From contig NC_041010.1 of NCBI RefSeq assembly GCF_004193775.1, positions 41,529,562 through 41,593,561 of the forward strand: a stretch of 64,000 bases of DNA. Reading direction: 5' to 3'. Below the pieces are notes generated by a model. The model made no database searches and was not told the origin of the DNA. It was given only the letters and a program-made list of their open reading frames with translations. The stretch is from Glycine soja. Lineage: Eukaryota > Streptophyta > Magnoliopsida > Fabales > Fabaceae. Of this stretch, positions 21,335-34,440 are shown piece by piece (position 1 is the first letter of the stretch; every line of letters starts with the position of its first letter). The position numbers and the translations under genes are program-made.

Positions 21335-23925
21335 AAAAAAGTGAAACATGAAAAATAGCGCTTACAACTTGATCATAACTTTTAAAAAATATCACTTGCT
21401 AGGAAAACAAATATGTTGTAAGTATCATTCAAAACAACATGATGTGTAATACATTAATGATGGCATATGGAGACCTCCGTAAAACTGAAAATTACCTTCA
21501 ATAGCTTTCAAACAATATAACTCTACGTGATACATATATTAATCAAACCAAAAAATAAAATGAAAAGGGAATGCATATATTTAATTAGAATGAATTATTT
21601 ATACATAAGAGCAAAAAATGGACAAGTCTTTATGTTTTTAACCACAGCAAGAAGCATTACCTGGAAGAATTGCCCCAAAGACCATGATACTCCTTATCTT
21701 GATTAACACTTGATCTTCCCTGCTTAACGGATAGATCAGACCTTCTTGAGGATTTTATGTCAAACATTAAGTCATCAGAAGTATCTCCAGATGATCCATT
21801 ATCATACACATCTGATTGCCCTAATTCATGATTAAAGGGGGAAAAAAGTTAGATAGAACAATAATAATGGATTAACAAAATTAGATTTTCTTGCCTTAAT
21901 CTTCCAACAAATGTTAGATAAAGCGAAAATAGACACTAACCTGATGAAGCTGCCGCCCTATCTGTAGTTTTCACCGTCCGGTACATCTGGATTTAAATTT
22001 GTGCACCATAAACATTAGATAACATATATAGTAGTACTTTATATAGTAAATTAAAAAACACGAAAAAGAAACCCTGATAAAAATCATGTATAATATTAGT
22101 AAGTACTTATTATTTTTTAATTATAATTTACTAGCATGTAACACATCAAACAAAGAGGAAGATTAGCAGAAATCCAAGAAGTTTGTTTTAAGAAAAAGAA
22201 AAGCATACGAAGTTGCAACTTGTGAGTATTAAATTGATACGAAGTACAGTACAAGTTCAAACTCTGAAGCATTTATGGTTAAGGCAATATGCATATGCAT
22301 GGAAGCATGTGACTAACCAGGGTTAAAGCTGGCATGGTAAAGAAACCCATATCTGAGGAACGGATCATTGAGAAATGATGGTGTTGGGCATACACGTACT
22401 TCCTTATCACATTTATTTTTTTCTTTTAAAATGCTATTTACACACAAATATTATATTTTATTTCATGCCATGGACTGAACTATGAGCTTGTCTGATCTCG
22501 GCTTGGCTGCGACTCATTTTGGATTCATAGGGCTTTGTTTGTCCTACTTGTTTTCAGAAATCGATAAGTACCTCACACACTCTCTCTCTTATTTTATTTT
22601 TTCTCTTTTTCCCCTTTAACTCGGCTGGTTCATTCTTCCAAAGCAAAAAGCTGTTTATTAGGTTGCAGAAGCAGAAGCAGAGGCAGCAGATCTAATAGAA
22701 AAAGAAGCGCTAAGAATTTGAGAGACCCTTTGTAAGGAAACCATTGGAATTTGAAATATATATTGATGACTTAACTGCTTCCTGTAATGTAAATGTATGC
22801 TGTGAATTTTTAAACACATATTATATATATGCATATGCATAGTACGTCTTACAAGCACCATTTAAAACTCCAATCAGAACCGTACCTCCACCTTCAAACT
22901 GACCCAAGAAATTCATAACGAATAAATTATTAATAAAATTAAAACACTCACCTCAAATACTATTTAATTCATTATTATACACATACTTAGATTACTATAA
23001 ACAAGTGCAATTAATTAAGAACTTAATAGATTACCTGTAGATGAGACTTAACATGTGCCAACGTGAGATCCTTGACATCCATTAGCTCAAGAACTGATTT
23101 GGGTGTAGCCCCTAATGAAACCAAGTAAAAGAAAGAAAGAAAGATTAATTGAATTAACTTCCACAAGAGAAAGCAAGGGTGTAAGAAGAAAATTGATCAA
23201 GAAAAACAGGAGAAGAAAAGAAGCATACTTTCGTGGCCACCCAAGAGTTCAACGGCATGAACAAAGCGAGCGTGGAGGGTAGAAGTCCAACGCATCCTCG
23301 GAGCCCTCATGCTACGCTTAGCAGGGAAGCGTGACAAGAACCTCGATCTCATAAGGGCCTGAGAGTGGAAAGGGGTGGAACCATTGTTTGTGTTTGAAAT
23401 AATAGAAGGGGTGGTGGTGGAAGCTTCTAGAGGGAGATGATGATGATGATGGTGTTGAGTGAATGGTATAGGAGGAGGGTTTTGGTACACCGGGATTCCC
23501 CTAATGGGTCTTAGAAAGCCAAGGTCTTGGCTTAGGCTTTGGTGCTGAGGCTGGAACAGTGGCTGCTGCTGCTGGTGGAAGTAGTGGTTTTTCTGAAAGG
23601 GTAGTTGGAAGGGGTTGGTGGTGGTGGTGGTGGCATTAGTGGGGGTGGCACCGTTTTGGAAGTGGTGATGATGAATGAGGTTAGAGGTGGTGGTGTTGGA
23701 GTGGTGGTTGTTGTTGTTATCTGAAGCTTTTGGATTGGAGAGGGAGAGGTCGAAGCAAGAGTCTTGTTTGGCCATTGATTGAATGGAGTTTCTTGAGTCC
23801 AAGGCTCTCTTCCAAAACCCCAAATCCATGTCTTCTTCTGTGCTTCTCCTCCAACTTGATGTGGGTTTCGCGTTTGGAGGGCTGATTTGTAAGGACAAGT
23901 CTGGTTGTGCTGGGAATAACTCCAT
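19424..23925 (-). CDS. KAN2: KANADI-type GARP transcription factor (KAN2-like), six exons, complete
   Basis: KANADI proteins are nuclear GARP (Myb-like) DNA-binding factors, mostly repressors, that set abaxial identity in lateral organs. Exons are 23925-23229, 23111-23035, 21986-21941, 21820-21661, 20541-20478 and 19552-19424. All introns are GT-AG, the frame is continuous over 1173 nt, and the product is 390 aa. The start MELFPAQPDLSLQISPP matches the KAN2 N-terminus; DLSL at residues 9-12 and again at 59-62 are EAR-like. A low-complexity part rich in Asn, His, Thr and Gln follows (70-165). GIPVY lies at 143-147. The GARP domain is about 209-265, starting MRWTSTLHARFVHAVELLGG, with the SHLQMY hallmark at 255-260 across the exon 2/3 junction. 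The C-terminus ends PNLDLEFSLGQPL, as in other KANADIs. The 77-base exon 2 and 46-base exon 3 are too short to show as open frames alone. The family is certain; KAN2 over other paralogues is likely from the first 17 residues. Confidence 0.95.
19658..19800. mobile_element. Possible decayed MITE in KANADI intron 5
   Basis: The left end (CTCAGCATTA, then ATATTACTTTT) loosely mirrors the right end read in reverse (CTCATCATTA, then GTTACTTTTT). The ends match only in part, and no clear target duplication is seen. Confidence 0.3.
21286..21329. repeat. (TA)n microsatellite in KANADI intron 4
   Basis: About 22 TA units without interruption, between exon 4 (ending 21661) and exon 5 (starting 20541). 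Likely length-variable. Confidence 0.95.
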
Positions 23926-24251
23926 CCAAACAAGCCTTTATCTTTACCTCTTTATGCTGCTTTGGCTTCTTCTTCTCTCTTTGTGTACTTAGTCGTGTAG
24001 ATTTCCTTTTCCCTCTCGTTCAGTTTAAGTTTCCTTTTTCTTGTGCAATATATATATATAATATGAAAAATTTGAAGGATTGAAGAGAGTGTGTGGTGAG
24101 TTTTTGTGGAGGGGAGAGGGAGGAGCTACGAACTGGTTGCTAGGTGAGGGTAATTAATAAGATTTTTGAAGGTGTGTGTGGATGGAGTTTGGAGCATTCA
24201 ATCAATTTGGAGTAGTTGCAGAGCAGAGATTTGAGATTGAGAGAAGAGGGC

Positions 24252-24282
<31 letters not shown>

Positions 24283-24420
24283 AGAGAGAAGGGAGAAGGG
24301 AGAAATGACAAGGTATGTATGTGAAGTGAATGGCTGTTTTCTTTTGTGTAAAGTATATGTGAGAAAATGACACTTAAGGGACTATACTATAGGGGGTGGT
24401 GGGCAAGAGAAAGAGAGAAG
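23926..24420 (-). promoter_or_regulatory. 5' leader and core promoter region of the KANADI gene
   Basis: On the minus strand this stretch is pyrimidine-rich, with a CT dinucleotide run at 24264-24282, a pattern common in plant leaders and core promoters. A TATATATATA-like box lies at about 24047-24063, roughly 120-140 bases before the ATG. The transcription start cannot be fixed: if it lies upstream of the CT tract, a 77-codon frame at 24373-24140 would be an upstream ORF. Confidence 0.45.
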
Positions 24421-27400
24421 GTTGTTTCTTTTGTGGACGTGGGGGTAGGGTACTAGAGTGAGAAAGGGAGATAAAAAGAATGCAGAAAGGAAATAATGAA
24501 AAAATTAAGATAAGGAGGGGACAAAAAAAGAAAAGAAAAAGGTAAATGACTTGTAACTTTTATTCCTTTTTACAAATATACTCTTTTTTTTCTCTCTTCT
24601 GTTTTCTTTGGATTAAAAATGGAAAAGGAGGACATTTCTCAAAGACCTTTAACGCGTGTGTGCATTGTTTTCCTCTACAAATTAAACTTTCTAACAGCAC
24701 ACACACGTACTACACAGAAGCCCCCCCCCCCCTTTCACTGGACTGAAACCTAGGGCTTGGTTCTTTTCATGATCTAATACTTTAAAAAAATTGAAATTTA
24801 CAGTCACATGATTGCACGCAAATTTCAACATCTTGGGGATTTGTTTTGTTTTGTTAACAGCCCAATTATAAACCACTCATTGAGGTCATGATGAACCCTA
24901 ATTCTCCGCAAATCACATCATGCATTCTTCTTAGCATAAATTTGGACCCATCCATCCTATTCTTGTCATATTCTTTTTATAATCAACCAAGAAAATCAAA
25001 GGTATATTTGTGGGTTGTATCCAAAATGAGGACAAATTGGAAAGTCAGATTTACCCTATTTTAGTTGCCTAACGGATTGAAGAGGAGCTTTCTAACGTGG
25101 GTAAATTTGTCTTTAAACAATAAGGTCCTTAAGTCATCAAATAGACATCCGAACGTACTAGTGATTATATATATTCCACTTTCTCTCGGAGACACATAGC
25201 CCTAGACCTACAAAAGGAATCAAATCAATACAATATTTTTTCAAAAGAAAAATGTTTTATGTTTTCTACAAGGGAAAAAATGAAATTATAATGAACTTGT
25301 ATATCAGAAAAAAGCCAAGAAATTAATTAAATTCATGGAATAATCAAATATTCCTGGTCCTTCAGAAAATTTGGGCCAAGAAATGCTAGTTTCGTTGACT
25401 TAAATTTTGCACACGAAAGCATATTTCTAAAACATGGCAAATTACAGGTAGATGGAACATTGACGGAAAAAGAAAAAACAACCGGTGGGTCATTAGACTC
25501 TATCAAAATTAAATTTTATGGTTATGAGTTTTAGAAATCAAATGGATGGATGGTCCTAATAACAGTCCATAAGAAAAAAGGATGGTCCTATAATACACTC
25601 TATATAGATAAACGACGTATGAATAATCTCTGTCTACCAATCAATGTGTGTCACTATCAAGTTCACACAAAATCATATGTGTGCCTATGTATCTTGATCA
25701 TATTAAACTACAATGAATTACAAGCATATAAATAGCAAAATCAACAAGTCAAAGTGACCAATCACTCTTAATTGGAATTAAGTTTAGTAATCAATTTAAA
25801 TTTGTGTCGTATAGAGGAAACTATTAGGGTTGGCTCATTTTGGGTCCAATAATGGAAGACATGACATGGCTTTCTATTTCTGCTAGCTAGGAATAGGGGA
25901 TGCAAATATTTCAATCAGCTGGGGGTGTTAATGAGCTTTCGATATGCAAATTAAGTGGTGGTGAACAAAGTTTACTCACCTTGTTGAATTACCCTGCCCC
26001 TGTACTTAAATTTACATAAGAAACTTTTTCTTACATAAAAAAAGAAAAGTATTTTATGGCATCCATCACATATATAAGTTTGTTAATTAGCTATTAAAAT
26101 TTGAATGGATATGTTGCAACAAAAAATGTACGACTTTCTTTTAACTAAATATTTCATATCATTGATTTTGTAGATGATCAATTCCTTTTATTATAAAATG
26201 GTGCGTAAGATGCTTAAGGATGACTCTAACCAGGCTCTAGATCTGTTTTTTACATCCAGATTTGGCTCTCATTGACCGAGGGGTCTAATTTGTATGGGTG
26301 ATAATCCATATTCCGGATCCGATGCAAATGAGCTATAGTGGAGATGAATTAAGCATATATATGTAAAGACATTTCAATACCTACGTTAGTAGTGATTTTG
26401 ACATAGTGACAATATACATTAGATGCATATCTGAGTCTGTTAATGTTATTTATAGGGTGCCCAAGATACATTAGATTACATGGCACATGGTCTAAGGCTT
26501 TTTTTTTTATCAACAAAGGCAGAATATATTAGATAGAGGATGCCAGGATCCGTAGACCATTTATGAAAAAAAAGAAGAAAGAAAAGCCCTTCATTTTGGT
26601 ATTATGAAAAAAGTCAACAAGGCACATTCAATTTTAGGATGGTTTTTGTTTTGCAATATATTTCCTATAATTATAATGCAAAATAATCAAGCATGTATGT
26701 ACAATATATTTACTAATTGACTGTAAATATATTCGAGTTCAATCTCTTGAAGTCATTCATATTTCTTGGTCTTGAGGGATTTTCATTGATACGAGAAAAA
26801 TTAATGAGCATTATAGTACTAGCTAGTTAGCAATTAAGGAAAGAAATCGTTAATTTTAATTTGTAGATAGCCGATTCCTTAACTTTGGATCTAACAACTG
26901 GTAGGGTGGTGTTGGATCTTTCATTGAGTAAGCAATGCAATCATTGGTCAATAACGAAATAATTTCGATAAAAATAATTGAAATAACTTAGGGTGTTTGA
27001 TCATTCGATTTTTTATGGAGGGGCGAACCTATAGCAGTTCCTATATATAGGCTTGACTACTTTTTGTTGGGTAAGTAATTGGTAAATGATGTTCTGGTCT
27101 GCTACCATTCTGTCCTAAATTACTTGAATGACCAACATGCTTTCTCCATTAAGTTAAAGCTAAACTTACCTTTTGACCCTAAATTTAATACAAATAACAC
27201 TTATTATATAATTAATCGGTAACATGTCTTGCAAATCATTTTCATTTGAGTAATGAGCCTCCGAATTTGGTTAGAGATAGAGTAAAAGCTAAGATTCAAG
27301 TTCAAGTTCACCCTATCCTACTGAGATTTGGTCATGGTAACGAAAGCACAATATGTAAAAGGATATCCTCTATAAAACTCAAAGACAGCATACTTTGAGA

Positions 27401-30400
27401 AAAAAAAAAAAAGATTGTTTGGTAAGCATGGCCACATAATCAGGAGAAGGAGAGGTAGAGATAGAGCTGCAAGTTTTTTTTTTTTTTTTGTTTTAATGTA
27501 ATGAGAAGGGGTATTTATTCTAAGAATTTATCCTACAAATAAAAAAGAGCTATTCTTGGACAAAAGTGACGAAACGGTGACAAAGATGTAGATTTAGTTA
27601 TATATATACTATAACTTGTGAGAAAACAAAGTTAAATTTTCTTCTTTTATTTCCCCTTTTCATGAAAAAAGTAGAATCACTAAGACTGTGTTGGGCAAAT
27701 AGAAAGATGATGCAAAACCTTTAATAATGCCTTTAAGCCTTGCCTACGACGACGAGCATTGGTATGCGTTACCCTTTGCTACGTAACTTTGCTTTAGATA
27801 TCCCTTCCTTAAGTCATTACTCAAACCCAACTAATATCTATACATGACCTTCTTTTTTGGATAAAGCCTCGATAGGTCCCCCACCATTGCACCTTTTACA
27901 CTTGTTAAAAAAATGTCATTTCAATTTAAATTGTTTTTTAATATTTCAAATATGAATTTTTTTTATATATATAATTGTAATTGTAATTGTAAGTATTAAT
28001 TTATAAACTAAATTAATGTTCAAAGCCTATAAAATATTAACTTGACTATTTAGAGGAGCATGCAATTTTGACCATTAATTCACCATGAATAAAACAACAA
28101 TAAAGATTAAATTTTGATCATTTCAATTGGGAGGGATATTTGCATGAGTGAGTTCTTATTTTAGCTCTCTCTGCTTGTAATAGTTTCTGGTACTTCTGGT
28201 AACCATGCATATTAATACATAATTTGATTTTCCGATAAAAAAAATAAAGATTAAATTTAAATCAAAATATGTTTAATCATTAATACTTATTTGTATGATT
28301 TATATTAATTCCTTTTACTTGCACTTCCGACGCACACAGGTAATATATGTATTTTTTTTTCCCGTTAAAATTAAATAAGCATCGAACTTAACTTTCTTTG
28401 TTAAATTGCCAATCTAATTATTAAAAAAATTAAAATAAATCTGTTTTATAAGGAAATCGATCTTATCAAAAAACAAAATATAAGTTTTGCTAAACTACAT
28501 ATTATGAATTGAATTGGGTAGCGGCATTTATGCTCTCAAGAGGTTAACTTTGTTTCTGTTTTTTTTTTTTTTTTTGTTATCATCCTAAACATGTCTTATG
28601 TTTAGCTTGATTTTTAATGAAATTCTCTTTGGCTTGTTAAAAAAAAAACATATTACGAATTGAAAGTTGTAATTCCTATATGAAAAGTACTATTAACATA
28701 CTCTTCAACAAATTCTTTATTATCAGTTTATTCTTTAAAAGTCATTATTTTATTTTTTTTGAAAATGAAACCTAGTTACAAGATAATTGGTTTTTTTCCA
28801 GAAAAAAAAAACAATGATAAAGAGAAGGCCGGTGAAATTTTTTTGTTGTAAGTATTTTCATTCCCCCACATAAATGTTGTAAGTTTGTTGTGCCATCTTA
28901 ATATATGAGGTTTTATTTGGCTGATAAAAAAAATTAGTCCTCAAAATATTTTAAAAATTAATAGCATCAATGATATTTGATTATTGCGTTTATATAGGGC
29001 AAAAAAATTTCATTTGAGGATCAAAACTGGAGTTCTTTTTATTTTTATAAATAGTTAAGAGATTTTAGTAATCAAAGCAAAGAAGAAACAATAGGCTCCT
29101 TATTGGATTTATAAAATCCAGTCAAAAAATTGAATAATTTAGTATGAATTTATATTGCAAATGGATATTATTATTATTAGTTGCGAGTATTGTTAGTCCT
29201 TAAACAGTCCAAAAAGATAGATTTCTTTTTTAAGAAAAGAATTGGAATTTGTTTTTTGCCTCTCGATTAACGAAATTAATCTTAGAAAGTTGTCCGTGTA
29301 TACCTGCAACACTTTTTTTCCCTATGTTTTTCTGTGCAAGCACCATGATAATAAATATTGTTGCTATTGTTCTTGGTTAGGTTTGTAGCCTCATTTTCAA
29401 TACATAGTTTACGGTCAAAAACAAAACCATCTTTCAGTACCGTTGAAGCCCAAACGGGACATGGGCTACATTTGTAGGGCTAACAAGGTTTTCGGTAAGG
29501 AGCAACTTTAACACGCGTTACGGTAAAAAGTAAAGAAAAAATAATCCTTCTACACACGTGAAGCTGCTGACGCATCTGCATAATTTCGCTTTTAAGTCCA
29601 TTTTTTTGTTAATTGATCTTTATTTTGGTAATCCATCTATTTTCTAAGATATCTAGACATTACTAATTAAGTCCCTATTTTTTAAAATTTAGCAAATTTG
29701 ATCTTTAATTTCGTCGATTTTAATACTTAAATTCTTAATCCAAATATTTAAGGTTTTTGATGAAATTTGAATGTGAAATAATTTAAAAGTTCAGAAGTAA
29801 AAAATTAAATAGAAGCTTAATAAAATTAATTTAAAATATTTTACAAGATGTAAAACTAGAATTTGAATTTGAATTGAGGAAGTTTTGAGAAGACAAATTC
29901 GTCGATGTAATTTATAAATATTTTGAGTAGAAAATGATTATTCATTTATTTTAGGTAGAAAAAAAAAATAACAAGGAGATTAAACCGGCTAAGTTTTTTA
30001 AAAATAGAAAGGATTAATTAATTAAAAGACCTTGAAAAAACAAAATTTCACATAATCAAAACAAAAGGGAAAAAAAATGTATGCAGTCTTGTATTTATTT
30101 CTCATTTTAAAATTTCAAGATAGGAGTACCGATTAGTATTTTCTGAAATATATCCTCGTTAATTAGAAAAAAGAGAAAAAATAGTATATGAAATATAAAA
30201 TAATAAATGAAAAGATAAAGGACTTATTATATTCTAAATAATTTTAATATAAATGAGAAATAATTATTTTTCTTAATTTTTTAGCAATATTCTTCTTCTC
30301 AGAAAAAGAAGAAGCAATATTTTTAAATGAATGATAGAAAATTGAGAAAGTAATCATTAATCAGCACTTATTGGTTTAAGTGGTTAAAAGTTTCATTTCC

Positions 30401-31178
30401 TTTAAATCATGTCTCGAAAGCCTTTTATCTGAAAAAAAAAAAAGTTTTGCCTTTTAGGTAAGTCTGTTTAATTCAACAAATATTAAATAGCATTTAAAGT
30501 AACATTTATACACCGAGAATTTAAGACAAAAAAAGAAAAAAATATTGAGGGTCTGAAAAAACATTTTCCTTCTTTTAGAATGAGCCTTTCATATATGCTT
30601 ATGCTATGCTAACCAATGCGTCCTTTAATTACCACAGGAAGGAAGCACCTAGCTTACAGCTATATTTATTGAATATGAAGGAATAAAGGGTCCCTATAAA
30701 AGTCTAAAACACACAGTGATTGATCCTCACTGTGTTTCTTTTAAATTATTGGTTAAGTTTGGACAGGTATAATACAGAGATGTTTAACATCGAGGATTAT
30801 ACTATTACTCTAAATCCCAAATACCCACCTCATTTTTGTCACCAAAGACAATCCTACATTGAGACCAACAAAATATTCCAAAGTAATTTCCCATGGGAAA
30901 ATGACATCTAATCTTTGCTTCAAACAAAGATAAAATGGACCAAATGACAGTGTTAATAATGAAGTCCTCTGAGACTTGAGAGTACAACACTTTAATTTTT
31001 CCAAGTCAAACAAAGTGAATCCAAAATCTCACAAACTTCTATCTATCCGAGAGCATATTATAATAATTGAATAATTAATCTAGTCTCATAGATGAGTTAG
31101 TAGTGGTTAATATTATTAAATTGTCTTCCTAGGGTTCCCGACAACATTAGAAGCACTGTAAGAATATATAGTAATAAT
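24421..31178. other. AT-rich intergenic DNA upstream of KANADI
   Basis: No gene recognised. A run of 12 C lies at 24721-24732. Segments at 28140-28250 and 28530-28650 end in TAAT-rich sequence plus A runs and resemble tails of old LINE-type insertions, with no coding part left. The stretch 29420-29580 is locally richer in CpG without an open frame of note. Confidence 0.5.
30361..30430 (+). repeat. Possible decayed tRNA-derived SINE head
   Basis: GGTTTAAGTGGTTAA resembles a pol III A box, and about 35 bases later ATGTCTCGAAAGCC resembles a degenerate B box, with spacing typical of tRNA-derived SINEs. Both boxes deviate, and no clear ends are visible. Confidence 0.25.
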
Positions 31179-31458
31179 TAGGTTTAATTGTAAAATTTAT
31201 GTTACTATTTTACCTGTTACATTAAATTATTTTTCTTATTTTTTTAATTCACTATTTGAGTTTCCCATATTTTAAAATATGTTATTTTAGTCCGTTAAAT
31301 TTTAAATTAACTATAAGAAAAAAAAACACTCTTTTACCACTATTCTCAAGTAGTTATTTAAATAATTGATATAAAATATAGTATTAATATAAATTTTATG
31401 TAAAAATAATTCAAAATTTAAATTTTATTCTTTTTAAATTTGTTATATTTTTATAATT

Positions 31459-31497
<39 letters not shown>

Positions 31498-32216
31498 CTT
31501 TTGAAGTATAATATATAAGATTAAATTCTGTTTTCTCATAAATTAGAATACTTATATTTATATAAGTTTTTTTTATTTTATATATTATATTTATCTTTTT
31601 AAATAATAATTTTGATTTAGTGATAATAATTTTTATTTATATTAAGATATTCATGTTATTTATTATAACATATATAAAAAAATAATGTCAATAAATTACA
31701 TATATAAATATTTTTAAAAATAAAAAATACTTTCATTTTATTTAATTATGTATCTTTGTTATATAATTTAATTTTAAAAAAAAATCATATTTGATTAAAT
31801 AAAGTTAAATATAAATAAAAATACTATTATAATAAATAACAAGAATATCATAATATAGGTAAAAAAAATACTATCATTAAATCACATATATAAATATTAA
31901 AAAGATAATAAAATACTGTTATTTTATGAAATTATAATTTATATAAAAAATATACATTAAAGATAAAATTTATATTATATATTTACTTTATAAAATAAGT
32001 TTTGAATAATATGATAAAAATATAATATATAAAATAAATATTTTAATTTACGTAAAAATAAAATTTAATTTTATATATATTATATTTTAAAATCAATTCT
32101 AGGATTAAGAGAATGTATTTTTAAATATAGGAAGATTCAAACAGGAGATTAAAAAATGAAGGGACCAATTTAGTATAATATACAAAATTGGGAAACAAAT
32201 TTTGTAATTAAGCCTA
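31179..32216. mobile_element. Non-autonomous terminal-inverted-repeat element, about 1.04 kb
   Basis: The left end (31179) reads TAGGTTTAATTGTAAAATTT; the right end read in reverse from 32216 gives TAGGCTTAATTACAAAATTT, which is 17 of 20 identical. Similarity continues inward at lower level (TTTGAGTTTCCCATATTT against TTTGAATCTTCCTATATTT), so the inverted repeats extend to about 130 bases. The 5-base words directly outside are both ATAAT (31174-31178 and 32217-32221), consistent with a target-site duplication. The interior is very AT-rich, has a (TA)n run at 31463-31494, and codes for no transposase. Confidence 0.65.
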
Positions 32217-33455
32217 ATAATTGTAACTTGTGATGTCAAAGTTCTTATACTCATGTTTTAATACAGAAATTAATGGTAACCGGGATGGGCATGGTCCGGG
32301 AATACATGCAGCCCTGACATTTCGTTTTCTCAAGTTATAAAATTTGCCGTTTCATCAAGGACATGGATTATTATATATCCCTTTGTCAACCATATTTCTT
32401 GAAAATAAAAATTAGGGTTCGGAGTTTGTGAAGATTTGAGTTAAACTATAATTTTTTGTATTGTAATAATTAATGTTTTAAGAAAAAAGATAAGAGTTTA
32501 AAACATAAATGTCTTGTGCATATATATTAATTAGTATTGCTAGAGATTTGTGCCTTAGAAGCATCTAAACTTTGTCTCTTGTCAAATGTATATTTTACAT
32601 TATAAACTAATCCTGGTCGTCCATGTCCTCGTGCTCAAGAAGGTATCTTAATTATAATTTGTTTGTTATAATTGTATAGCTCTGAATAGTGCATTTCCTT
32701 AATTGTGAACAGTCAAGTAATTGCATATAATATAATATTATAGGCCTTCCTGCAATAGGATTTATATATATATATTCCAAGCTATCTTTTGAATATGACA
32801 AGTACGTACACATAACACTTGTATAAAAAATAAATAAAAGGACTACACAGGTATAATATACTTCATAGTTGAGGACTTGAGGTTTGCCTGACTTGTTTAG
32901 CATGGTATTATATTGTATTAACTATTTAGCTGACTCACTTATCTAATTCAGTTAAGCAAGTCATACATATATACTAAAAAATAAGTGCTTAAATTAGTTC
33001 ATAGTTTTTAAAAAAAATATGAAAAATATTATGATCCTTAAAAAAACTTAACCTTTAAGTTATTTAATATCACAAACATGCAACTCTTAAATTCTTCTAT
33101 TTATTTAAGTTAATACTTTTAGTAACTAATTTAGATTATTAATGGTTTATTTTAGAGACTGGGTTAGTATAAGATTCATTTTCTTTAGAATTAATCAATG
33201 CATGTGTTAAAAATAAAATAAAAAATTAGAAGGCTAAATTGTTCTATATTTATACTGTTAAAAGACCACTTAATAACTTTCTTTATTAGGATTAAAAAGC
33301 AATTAATCACTTTTTAATGTTTATAGCAATCTCTCTAGCTAGTGTATAAAGGTAAAAAAAATAGGAAAGTTTCATATAATCTCGCAAAATATTAGGTTTC
33401 AGCTTAATTTACTCAAATCTGCTTATATAAATGAAAAAACTTTTTTTTGTTGTTG
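32217..33455. other. AT-rich intergenic DNA, nothing assigned
   Basis: The minus-strand open frame at 32652-32903 has no domain and AT-driven composition. Confidence 0.5.
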
Positions 33456-33905
33456 TGAATCACAGGGGCTAACGCTCCAGGAAGATTAAATTAAAAGCCA
33501 CGAGGAAAAATAGTAGCAAAAATATCTATTGATATAGTAAGAGAAATAAAAGAAAAGATAATCGGACAATCATTTAAGAATTGATCATAATTTACTAATA
33601 AGTCTACAACTTGATTTGATTCTCGCAAAGTATGAGACCATTGAAAGCTCTCTAGCTCTAATATGAGTCAAATGAAGAACCCGTCGAACTATATCAAAAA
33701 CCACATGCGAGCGATTCAAGAAAACCATGAATTAAAAAAATTATCACCACCTGAAAATCAAATTCCACTGTGAAAACTCTGAATCCCCTGCTCCAAGCAA
33801 TTTCAGTACCAGTAAAAATTGCCCAAAACTCGATCAAGGTAATTGAACAAGAACCAATATAGCTAAAAACACATAACCATAATGGTTCCTAAAGGCTAAA
33901 GGCAC
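33456..33905 (-). pseudogene. Degenerate LINE RNase H-like C-terminus
   Basis: Read on the minus strand, a segment around 33640-33490 gives WSHTLRESNQVVDLL, then a tail ending FPRGF and a stop. This follows the pattern of the C-terminal RNase H-like domain of plant L1-type LINEs (HTLREGNQ.AD.LA, then a Phe-Arg-rich end). The upstream part, with words like ELSMVS and HVVFDIVRRV, is in a different frame, and several stops interrupt further out (near the YWY/AEFW-like remains at about 33830). It is a dead fragment; the rest of the LINE is not recognised. Confidence 0.55.
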
Positions 33906-33935
33906 CACCAACTGAAAAAATATATTAATGCAAAA

Positions 33936-34440
33936 TTATTTACTACTTTATTGCAATATTTTATTTTGATGGATATAATAAGCTAATATTTAAAATATAA
34001 GTATATTGTTAGATAACATATACCAGCAATGTCTAACTTATGTGAAATTTGATATAAATTATCATAAAGATAATATATATCAAATGATTTAACAACTCAT
34101 GATTCGATTAATTAGTTTTATATTGATTAATTCCATATTTAACATAAATTATACTTACGATGCTTCATAACTTTCTTGAAAAATATGAAATTGAGCAATA
34201 TAACTATTAAATTAAAAGTTTTTGTAAAATATATCAAGTTTCTAAAAATTATACAAATCAAAAACCAATTACTACCTTATTGCATTACTTGATTTTGACA
34301 TAAAATATGTTATTTAAAATATAAACAGATGTTTATAGCTGGATAATATAACAATAAATATCCAATTTATGTAAAATTTGATATATATTATTAGAAATGT
34401 AATATAATATAATTTAGTGGTTGGACTAATTTAATCTAAT
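33936..34440 (+). repeat. Diverged direct repeat, period about 330 bases
   Basis: The stretch 33936-34126 and the stretch 34267-34430 share the order CTTTATTGCA/CTTATTGCAT, ATTTAAAATATAA, TAGATAACATA/TGGATAATATA, AATTTGATATA and TAATATA, with many substitutions. It looks like two old copies of one tandem unit. Confidence 0.5.

Noticed and set aside
21135..21395. 86-codon minus-strand frame with an Ile-Tyr repeat
   Set aside because: It is a translation of the (TA)n run in KANADI intron 4.
23532..23933. 133-codon frame rich in Pro and Thr overlapping KANADI exon 1
   Set aside because: Shadow of the His/Asn/Thr-rich low-complexity coding part in another frame.
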